29,295 nt of DNA from contig URKU01000015.1 in assembly GCA_900548515.1 (NCBI GenBank), positions 1 through 29,295 of the forward strand, read 5' to 3'. Source of the DNA: an uncultured Collinsella sp. GTDB taxonomy: Bacteria; Actinomycetota; Coriobacteriia; Coriobacteriales; Coriobacteriaceae. A program made the position numbers and the translations under genes. Below are positions 23,519-29,295 of the stretch, piece by piece; within the stretch, counting starts at the first letter, position 1, and each line of letters begins with the position of its first letter. The notes below the pieces were generated by a model, which saw only the letters and a list, made by a program, of their open reading frames with translations, was not told where the DNA came from and ran no database searches.

Positions 23519-24154
23519 ATGAATAAAGACCTGTATCTGGTTCGTCATGGGCAGACAATATTCAACCTTAAGCGCATTATTCAGGGTTGGAGTGACTCGC
23601 CGCTCACGCAGCTGGGATGCGACCAGGCGGCGCGTGCCGGCATGTTCTTACGTGCGCGCGGCATTGAACCCGATCATGCCTACACCTCCACACTTCATCG
23701 CACCGAGCAGACTATCGCCAACCTGTGGCCGGGCTTGGCGTACGAGCGCCTGGACGGTCTTCGTGAGTGGTTCTTTGGCGACTTTGAGGCCGAGCGCGTG
23801 ATGCTTATGCCCGAGCGCCCGTGGCGAGATTTCTATCGTCAGTTTGGCGGCGAGGGCCAGATGCAGGTGCGCGAGCGCATGGCGGCGACGATAACCGATC
23901 TTATGCGACGTCCGGACCACGAGTGCGTGCTCGCGGTGAGCCACGGTTCGGCTATCAAGGAGTTTTTGGACCACGTGCGGGGCGCGGCGGCCGACGAGCG
24001 CGAACGCGTGCCGGGCAACTGCTCAGTGCTGCATTTTGCGTTTGACGATGCGGCCGATACGTTTGAACTGGTCGAAGTCTTTACGCAGGAAGACTACGCG
24101 CGCGAGCTGGGGCTTGAACCGCTCGTGGCTACTGCGGGTCCGCAGCGCGGATAA
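23519..24154 (+). CDS. Histidine phosphatase family protein (second of tandem pair)
   Basis: A 211-aa paralogue of the upstream phosphatase. It keeps R9, H10 (RHGQT), R61 (STLHRTEQT), E83 (LREWFFG) and H142 (SHGSA). Conserved blocks around DLYLVRHGQT, QG..DSPLT, LREW, ECVLAVSHGS and FL line up with the first copy without shift after residue 60. The C-terminal 30 residues are an extension missing from the first copy. AAAGGA lies 7 nt before the ATG at 23519, which is preferred over an in-frame start at 23495 inside the previous gene. The different residues after the catalytic motifs suggest different substrates. Confidence 0.92.
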   Translation: MNKDLYLVRHGQTIFNLKRIIQGWSDSPLTQLGCDQAARAGMFLRARGIEPDHAYTSTLHRTEQTIANLWPGLAYERLDGLREWFFGDFEAERVMLMPERPWRDFYRQFGGEGQMQVRERMAATITDLMRRPDHECVLAVSHGSAIKEFLDHVRGAAADERERVPGNCSVLHFAFDDAADTFELVEVFTQEDYARELGLEPLVATAGPQRG

Positions 24155-24196
24155 CGCGAGCGCGGCGGCACGGGTCGTCGGCATAACTTCTCGACG

Positions 24197-24238
24197 CAAA
24201 AGGGGCGGAGATGCATGTACCTGCTGCATCTCCGCCCC
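24197..24238. terminator. Bidirectional terminator between convergent genes
   Basis: Perfect 14-bp stem GGGGCGGAGATGCA (24202-24215) with TGCATCTCCGCCCC (24225-24238). On the minus strand TTTTGC follows, on the plus strand CTGTTTGTT. It serves the convergent phosphatase and DUF1015 genes. Confidence 0.85.
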
Positions 24239-24283
24239 CTGTTTGTTGGGCTGCCGATTTTTGTGCTGGACGGTCTGGTCTTG

Positions 24284-24964
24284 CTAGAACCGCGCGACCT
24301 GGTGCGTGAGCAGACCCGTCGGAACCTGCGCCGCGCCGCCGCTGACCTGCGCGGCGGGGAAGAGCGCAGCTACGGCAAAGTTGAACGGCTCTTTGCCCGT
24401 GTAGGTGCCGGCGGCACGTGCATCGTCGGCCAGGAGCTGTGATGCCTCGACTAGTGCGACAGCGTAGGCAGGGTCGTCGGCCAGTGCCGGCTCCGGCGCC
24501 TGGTCGAGCATGGCGCGGATGGCCCCGACGGCGTCCTCGCGCTTGACCTCCCACACGCGGTGCGTAATGCCGGCGGGGTCGGTGACGGCATAGAGTGAAG
24601 CGCCCTCTTTTGCGGCGCCGAGGATGATATCCATGACGGGAGAGGCTTCGTAGACAAGCGTTACGGGACGGGGCTGTACCTTGAGGTCGGCGATTGCGCG
24701 CGCAGCGGCGGTCGTATCGGCGGCAACCGCGTCGCCGCCCGCCAGCGCACCAACCGGGCAGATCGCCACGACACCCGTCACACGTCCCGGCTCGCCCGAG
24801 CATTCGTACACGTAATACGCCGCACCCGGGTCCTTGAGCATCAGACCATCGGCAAGGGCTCCGCGCAGAGCATCGTTGCCGCTCAGGATGCTGCCCATTG
24901 CAGGCAGCGCCTCGAGCACGCGGTCCTGAGCCGGGCGGATGCAGGGAAACGGAAGTGCTTTCAT
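24284..24964 (-). CDS. Short DUF1015-family protein
   Basis: A 226-aa protein with DUF1015 features: the N-terminal FPCIRPAQDR, YYVYECSGEPGRVTGVV in the middle and NFAVAALFPAAQ near the end. DUF1015 proteins are usually about 400 residues. Here the PYDV segment after the start is missing and the conserved GHHR motif aligns with DDPAYAV, so the putative active site is lost. Function of the family is not established, but it recurs next to serC and serA in many bacteria, as here. AGGA precedes the ATG. It follows the M20 gene by 39 nt and is probably cotranscribed with it. Confidence 0.75.
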   Translation of the reverse strand: MKALPFPCIRPAQDRVLEALPAMGSILSGNDALRGALADGLMLKDPGAAYYVYECSGEPGRVTGVVAICPVGALAGGDAVAADTTAAARAIADLKVQPRPVTLVYEASPVMDIILGAAKEGASLYAVTDPAGITHRVWEVKREDAVGAIRAMLDQAPEPALADDPAYAVALVEASQLLADDARAAGTYTGKEPFNFAVAALFPAAQVSGGAAQVPTGLLTHQVARF

Positions 24965-25003
24965 GGGCGGTCCTAACGCACGAGTCGGTTTGTTCGCGGC
25001 TTA

Positions 25004-26224
25004 TTATGCCCCAACTTGGCCGCTCGCGTCCCAGAGCACGTTATCGGCGAGCGCGATTAGCACCTGCTGACAACGAACGATATCGGCGTGGGGCACATAT
25101 TCGTTGGGCTTGTGCGCGAGCGCGAGCGACCCGGGACCGTAGCTCATGCAATTGCGGTTACCTGTCTTGCCGGCAATGACGGCGGTGTCGGTGTAGCCGG
25201 TAAAGAAGCCGACGGTCGTGTCCGCGTCCGTCACGTCATCGGCGGCACGCTTGAGCGCTGCTAGAAGGGGAGAGTTCGGGTCGCGCTCGATGGCGGGGCG
25301 GTCGCCCGTCACGGTGTAGCTGCCATGGCAACCGGGGACCGCGGCTTCGGCGCCGGCGATGGCCAGCTCTACCATGCGCTTCGCGGCGGCCGTATCGGTC
25401 GGAGGCGTCAGACGCATGTCGACCCAGACTTTGGCGCGGTCGGGCACGACATAGGGGCGATATCCGCCCTCGATTTGGCCAAACGTGATGGTCGAAGGCC
25501 CCAGCTCATCGTGCGCGGGCAGCGCCATAAACGCGCGACGGAGCGAACACACGACCTCGGCCATGGCAGCGACGGCATCCGCGCCCTTCCAGGGCTGGCT
25601 CGCATGCGCCGTCACGCCAGTCATTTCAATCTCGAACCACGTACGCCCCTTGTGCGCCACCTGGATCTGTCCGTCGGTGGGCTCGGTGTCCAGCACCCAT
25701 TCACGCGAGCCGACCCAGCCAGCATCGATCGTGGCCTCTGAGCCGCGCATAAAGTCCTCCTCGTCGACCGAGCAAATGAGTGAGAAGCCACGGCGGGGCA
25801 GCTTGCCTTCTGCCGCCACGCGCTCGAGCGTATGGACCAGTGCGGCAATGGCGCAGGCCAGGCCACCCTTCATATCGCAGGCACCGCGGCCATAGAGTTT
25901 ATCGTTGCGCACGATCGCTCCGAGCGGCGGAATGTCCGCGTCCCAGCCATCGCCCAGCGTAACGGTATCCATATGGCAGATATAGACGAGCCGTGGCTCG
26001 TCGCTCAGTCCCGGCACGGTGACCATAAGGTTGCGGCGCCCGGGGAGTACTTCGAGCTCTGCAACCTGCACGGCATGGAGCACCGGATGGCTCAGCTGTG
26101 CCACCCGTTCCTCAACCAACGCTTTGATATAGCGCTCAATCTCGTCCTCATACGCACCCGGGTCTGAGCTGTCGATCCGCACGAGTCCTTGCGTAAGCCG
26201 CCAAGCAAAATCTGTATCAACCAT
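25004..26224 (-). CDS. M20 family peptidase (ArgE/DapE-like)
   Basis: A 406-aa zinc-dependent amidohydrolase. Ligands are H84 and D86 (CHMDTV), bridging D117 (GRGACDMKGG), catalytic E155 with E156 (VDEED), D179 (LDTEPTDG) and a C-terminal histidine (LAHKPNEYV). GVTAHAS marks the dimerisation lid. The family includes ArgE, DapE and succinyl-diaminopimelate relatives; the actual substrate cannot be assigned. The start at 26224 has GAGGTG 4 nt upstream; the ORF extension to 26371 crosses the serA terminator and is rejected. Its own promoter region contains a perfect 7-bp dyad. It is followed by the DUF1015 gene. Confidence 0.9.
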   Translation of the reverse strand: MVDTDFAWRLTQGLVRIDSSDPGAYEDEIERYIKALVEERVAQLSHPVLHAVQVAELEVLPGRRNLMVTVPGLSDEPRLVYICHMDTVTLGDGWDADIPPLGAIVRNDKLYGRGACDMKGGLACAIAALVHTLERVAAEGKLPRRGFSLICSVDEEDFMRGSEATIDAGWVGSREWVLDTEPTDGQIQVAHKGRTWFEIEMTGVTAHASQPWKGADAVAAMAEVVCSLRRAFMALPAHDELGPSTITFGQIEGGYRPYVVPDRAKVWVDMRLTPPTDTAAAKRMVELAIAGAEAAVPGCHGSYTVTGDRPAIERDPNSPLLAALKRAADDVTDADTTVGFFTGYTDTAVIAGKTGNRNCMSYGPGSLALAHKPNEYVPHADIVRCQQVLIALADNVLWDASGQVGA

Positions 26225-26249
26225 AGGCACCTCACAGATAGTTAGGTCA

Positions 26250-26269
26250 ACATACAGATTGTATGTCAA
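26250..26269 (-). promoter_or_regulatory. Dyad overlapping a -35 of the M20 peptidase gene
   Basis: ACATACA-GAT-TGTATGT (26250-26266 on plus) is a perfect 7-bp inverted repeat. On the minus strand it overlaps TTGACA (26264-26269), so a bound protein could block the promoter. The -10 is not clear. Confidence 0.45.
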
Positions 26270-26301
26270 GAAGCGGCTCGGTGTATTTAAAGGAGTGCTC
26301 A

Positions 26302-26339
26302 CAAAAACGGGGGCGCCTCTCGTGCGAAAGGCGTCCCCG
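26302..26339 (-). terminator. Intrinsic terminator of serA
   Basis: Arms 26308-26318 and 26329-26339 (CGGGGGCGCCT/AGGCGTCCCCG, one mismatch) followed on the minus strand by a T5 tract. A second stem, ACGGGCAG/CTGCCCGT, lies between it and the serA stop at about 26357-26386. Confidence 0.8.
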
Positions 26340-26401
26340 CGGGCATTCAATGTCAGTGACGGGCAGGCCACATGGGGAACTGCCCGTCAGATCAGCCGGC
26401 G

Positions 26402-27565
26402 CTATTTGATTACGCGCACGCGATACATCGACGGAATCTGCTTGAGCGCCTCGATGGTGCTGCTGTCCAGGTGCTCGTCGGTGTCGAACATGGTGTAGGC
26501 GTTTTCGCCGGCGGACTCGTTGGTCATGCGCTGCACGTTGGCGTTGTCCTTGGCAAGGATTGCCGTTATCTGGCCGATCATGTTGGGCACGTTGGCGTGC
26601 AGGCAGGCGATACGGCTTGCGGCGCGTGCCTTACCCATGCTGCAGGCGGGGTAGTTGACGCTGTGGGCGATGTTGCCGTTCTCTAGGTAATCCTTGAGCT
26701 CGCTGATGGCCATGTCTGCGCAGTTGGCCTCGGCCTCGCCGGTGCCGGCGCCCGAGTGCGTGGTGATAAACGTATTGGGCATCTTGACCGTCTTGGGCGT
26801 GGCGAAGTCGCAGCTAAACCAGCTGAGCTTGCCCTCGCGCAGGGCAGCGTCGACGGCGTCCTCGTCAATGATGGTTTCGCGCGCGTAGTTGATGAGCACG
26901 GCGTCGGGTGCCAGCAGGTTGATCTGCTCGGTGCTGATCATGCCGATGGTGTCTGCCTTGCTGGGCACATGCACGGTGAGGTAGTCGCAGCCGCGGCACA
27001 GATCCTCGAGCGTGCCCACGCGCTGCACCTCGCGGCTCAGCACCCACGCGTGCTCGACGGAAATGAACGGATCATAGCCGTAGACGTCCATGCCCAGGTC
27101 GACGCAGGCGTTGGCGACCTTGGAGCCTACGTTGCCCAGGCCGATGACGCCGATGCGCTTGCCCTTGAGCTCGCGGCCCACAAAGGCCTTTTTGGCCTTC
27201 TCGGCGTCGACCTGGATCTCGGGGTCGTCGGCGTTGTCGCGCACCCAGTTCATCGACTGCACCACGCCGCGGCTCGAGAGCACCAGCATGCCCAGGACGA
27301 GCTCCTTGACGGCGTTGCTGTTGGCGCCGGGGGAGTTAAAGACGACGACGCCCTTCTTGGCGTACTCCTCGACGGGGATGTTGTTGACGCCGGCGCCGCA
27401 GCGGGCGATGGCGCGGATGCCCTCGGGCAGCTCGTAGCCGTGTAGGTCGGTCGAGCGCATCAGGATCGCGTCGGCCTCCTCGACGGTGCCCACAAACTCG
27501 TAGCCCTCGCCAAACTCGACTTTGCCGTCTTTAGTGATGTCGTCGATGGTCTTAATCTTGCGCAT
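26402..27565 (-). CDS. serA: D-3-phosphoglycerate dehydrogenase SerA
   Basis: A 387-aa enzyme that makes 3-phosphohydroxypyruvate, the first step of serine synthesis. It has a catalytic domain split by an NAD-binding domain (GLGNVG, 142-147), catalytic R229 (NYARE) and H270 (THSGAG), and a C-terminal ACT domain (about 315-387) that often senses serine. The catalytic glutamate expected near residue 258 appears as lysine in DFATPKTV, which is unusual. AAGGAG lies 7 nt before the ATG. It lies 72 nt downstream of serC on the same strand, a standard serine operon, and ends at a strong terminator. Confidence 0.95.
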   Translation of the reverse strand: MRKIKTIDDITKDGKVEFGEGYEFVGTVEEADAILMRSTDLHGYELPEGIRAIARCGAGVNNIPVEEYAKKGVVVFNSPGANSNAVKELVLGMLVLSSRGVVQSMNWVRDNADDPEIQVDAEKAKKAFVGRELKGKRIGVIGLGNVGSKVANACVDLGMDVYGYDPFISVEHAWVLSREVQRVGTLEDLCRGCDYLTVHVPSKADTIGMISTEQINLLAPDAVLINYARETIIDEDAVDAALREGKLSWFSCDFATPKTVKMPNTFITTHSGAGTGEAEANCADMAISELKDYLENGNIAHSVNYPACSMGKARAASRIACLHANVPNMIGQITAILAKDNANVQRMTNESAGENAYTMFDTDEHLDSSTIEALKQIPSMYRVRVIK

Positions 27566-27637
27566 GGAAAAACTCCTTAGCAGGTTTTGATCTAAACAGG
27601 GTGGTTTGAGATGGCTGGTCGGCCCGCGTGCTGCGGG

Positions 27638-28762
27638 CTAGTTAGATCGCGGGCTCAAACTCTGCTGCGCCTCGAAGTCCTTCATGTACGTGGCCAGCGC
27701 CTGCACGTCTTCCATGGTCACGGCGTTGTAGACGCTCGCGCGCATGCCGCCCACCAGGCGATGGCCCTTGACGTTTTGAATCTGGTGCTCTGCCGCGCCT
27801 GCGACAAAGGCCGCGTCGAGCTCGGCGTCGCCGGTGCGGAAGGTGACGTTGGCGATGGAGCGGCTGCCCTCCTGCGTGGTGCCGTGGAACAGCTCGCTGT
27901 TCTCGAGCAGGTTGTAGAGCAGGTTGGCCTTGGCCCAGTTGCGCTCGGCCATGGCAGCAAGTCCGCCGGTCTCCTCGACCCAGCGGAATACCTTGCCGCA
28001 CACGTAGATGCCAAAGGTGTTGGGCGTGTTGAGCATGGAGCCCTTGGCGGCCTCGGTCTTAAGATCCATGTACTGCGGCGTCTGCGCAAAGGCCGGGCCG
28101 TCGGCGATCAGGTCGTCGCGCACGATGACCACAGTCACGCCTGCGGCGCCGGCGTTTTTCTGCGCGCCGGCGTAGATGAGCCCGTAGCGCTCAACGTCGA
28201 GCGGCTGCGACAGAAAGCAGCTCGAGACATCGGCGACCAGCGGCACGTCGCCGCAAGCGGGCAGCTCGTGGTACATGGTGCCAAAGATGGTGTTGTTCTG
28301 GCAGATGTAGACGTAGTCGAGCCCGTCGTCCGCGGCCTCGGCGGCAATGCGCGCGTTGATGTCGGCCATGGTGGGTATGCGGTCGAAATTGGTGTCCTCG
28401 GAGCTCGCGAGCAGCACAGTCTCGCCGTATTTTGCGGCCTCCTTGTACGCCTTGTTGGCAAAGTTGCCGGTCACGACGTAGCCGGCGCGGCCGCGGCGCA
28501 TGAGGTTCATGGGAATGCCTGCAAACTGCAGCGTGGCGCCGCCCTGCAAAAACAGGACGCGGTAGTTGTCGGGGATGCTTAGCAGGCGACGCAGGGTTGC
28601 CTCGGCGTCGTCGATGATCTGCTGGTACATGCTAGATCGATGACTCATCTCGAGCACGGACATGCCGCAACCGCGGTAGTCCATCATCTCGTCGGCGATC
28701 TCGGCGAGCACGCTTGTGGGCAGCGCTGCCGGGCCAGCTGAGAAGTTGTGCACACGTGCCAT
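27638..28762 (-). CDS. serC: Phosphoserine aminotransferase SerC
   Basis: A 374-aa fold-type I PLP enzyme that converts 3-phosphohydroxypyruvate to phosphoserine with glutamate as donor. It opens with the SerC signature VHNFSAGPAALP, has LFLQGGATLQF (70-80) in the substrate/PLP region, D178 in VADVSS and Schiff-base K202 in YAGAQKNAG. GGGAG lies 8 nt before the ATG at 28762. A candidate extended -10 (TGC-TAAAGT) lies 39 nt upstream. It is first in the serC-serA unit. Phosphoserine phosphatase is not encoded nearby. Confidence 0.96.
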   Translation of the reverse strand: MARVHNFSAGPAALPTSVLAEIADEMMDYRGCGMSVLEMSHRSSMYQQIIDDAEATLRRLLSIPDNYRVLFLQGGATLQFAGIPMNLMRRGRAGYVVTGNFANKAYKEAAKYGETVLLASSEDTNFDRIPTMADINARIAAEAADDGLDYVYICQNNTIFGTMYHELPACGDVPLVADVSSCFLSQPLDVERYGLIYAGAQKNAGAAGVTVVIVRDDLIADGPAFAQTPQYMDLKTEAAKGSMLNTPNTFGIYVCGKVFRWVEETGGLAAMAERNWAKANLLYNLLENSELFHGTTQEGSRSIANVTFRTGDAELDAAFVAGAAEHQIQNVKGHRLVGGMRASVYNAVTMEDVQALATYMKDFEAQQSLSPRSN

Positions 28763-28800
28763 CTTCTAGTCTCCCTCGTAGTCGTTTGAACGTTCGGGAT

Positions 28801-28809
28801 ACTTTAGCA
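28801..28809 (-). promoter_or_regulatory. Candidate extended -10 for serC
   Basis: On the minus strand TGC precedes TAAAGT (28801-28806), fitting an extended -10 about 39 nt before the serC ATG. No convincing -35 is visible. Confidence 0.4.
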
Positions 28810-28893
28810 CAGTGGAGCGCCAGGCGCGACCGCATCACGGTAAAACCCGAGTGTGCCGCTATGATTTACAGGGTTGTTACATGGGGGGAGGGT

Positions 28894-29067
28894 TTATCTG
28901 GAGGCTCGCATCCGATCTGCCTCTGCCTTTGCCTGTTTCCAAGGGCGCACGCGGCCGTTGGTGAGGTCATCGTAACCATGAGCGATGGTACGTTGAATGT
29001 GATCTTCGCGTTCCTGAATGGTAGTTAGCGCGCGCGTCTGATCAGAAATAGGCTTTACGACAGGCAT
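28894..29067 (-). CDS. Small Phd/YefM-like antitoxin, probably a remnant
   Basis: A 57-aa protein with AAGGAG 6 nt before its ATG. The start MPVVKPISD matches the first strand of Phd/YefM antitoxins (usual form PISDLRN). The end (REDHIQRTIAHGYDDLTNGR, then VRPWKQAKAEADRMRASR) resembles antitoxin C-termini with a GRVRP turn. The central 25-30 residues of a normal 80-90-residue antitoxin are missing, and no toxin gene follows, so it is likely an orphan or internally deleted copy. An in-frame ATG at 29091 is less likely. It ends 131 nt before the serC gene on the same strand. Confidence 0.6.
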   Translation of the reverse strand: MPVVKPISDQTRALTTIQEREDHIQRTIAHGYDDLTNGRVRPWKQAKAEADRMRASR

Positions 29068-29079
29068 ATGAAACTCCTT

Positions 29080-29107
29080 ACATAGAATCATATGTATAAC
29101 TCTATGT
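29080..29107 (-). promoter_or_regulatory. Palindromic site upstream of the antitoxin-like gene
   Basis: ACATAGA (29080-29086) and TCTATGT (29101-29107) flank a CATATG-containing AT-rich centre with TATGAT on the minus strand as a possible -10. Antitoxin genes are commonly autoregulated at such sites. From 29108 to the window end nothing codes; a TTGACA at 29259-29264 lacks a clear partner. Confidence 0.4.
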
Positions 29108-29295
29108 TGAGTGTAGCGGAGGGTGGCGTTGGGCGTGTGCGTGCCTGCATTCGTAAGCGCGGTTGTCTGGCAAGTGTGATTTGGGGCGACCTCGTTAAAG
29201 TTTCTAAGCTGCGAAAATGACCGTTAACCGGATTAAATTTGGCTCTGTTAGACCAGGATTGACATACATGTGTCCCCACGGTGCCATATCTTTGA

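Noticed and set aside
29088..29279. 63-codon minus-strand ORF at the right end
   Set aside because: It overlaps the promoter region of the antitoxin-like gene and has no ribosome site or recognisable content.

Overview
The window looks like chromosomal DNA of a GC-rich (about 60% by eye) Actinomycetota of the Coriobacteriia, most like Collinsella. This is inferred from codon use, strong AGGAGG-type ribosome sites, the DtxR-type regulator, the serC-serA-DUF1015 neighbourhood and many GC-rich intergenic hairpins. No rRNA, tRNA or CRISPR array was seen. Twenty-seven coding regions are supported, one cut by the left edge.

Layout. (1) 1-2494, minus: an AT-richer accessory gene, cut at its 3' end by the window edge. 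It is a single 831-codon open frame encoding a zinc-finger/archaeo-eukaryotic primase fused to a superfamily 2 helicase, the architecture of TOTE conflict systems. It is followed by an intergenic stretch with a hairpin against its start codon and an AT-rich element with 25-bp inverted termini. (2) 3106-6276: core genes for a DegV lipid-binding protein (minus), a HAD phosphatase and a PepV-like M20 dipeptidase. (3) 6571-10230: the phosphate importer pstS-pstC-pstA-pstB, tightly packed and overlapping, without phoU or phoBR. (4) 10394-13602: a Uup-like ABC-F ATPase, a Cof-type HAD phosphatase and a DtxR/MntR metalloregulator preceded by tandem dyads. (5) 13882-16582, minus: a zinc/cadmium efflux unit of SmtB-type ArsR sensor, free-standing HMA metallochaperone and P1B-2 ATPase lacking its own HMA domain, with three matching operators. 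(6) 17002-18192, minus: a second AT-richer accessory gene with a DUF559/Vsr-like nuclease domain. (7) 18544-21969: a DEDDh exonuclease, a 10TM putative manganese exporter with a His-rich loop, a YaiI/YqxD protein and an HdeD-family membrane protein. (8) 22205-24154: a nitroreductase behind an iron-box-like site and two tandem paralogous histidine phosphatases. (9) 24284-28762, minus: serC and serA, then an M20 peptidase and a short DUF1015 protein. (10) 28894-29067, minus: a small Phd-like antitoxin remnant.

How the parts fit. Metal homeostasis is the main theme: a DtxR-family regulator, a putative Mn exporter, a Zn/Cd efflux operon and an iron-box-like site, with plausible operators at each. 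The two AT-rich accessory genes look like horizontally acquired defence-type genes in a core background. The best candidates for follow-up are the primase-helicase gene with its start-codon hairpin, the uncharacterised nuclease-domain gene, and the metal-responsive tandem operators.
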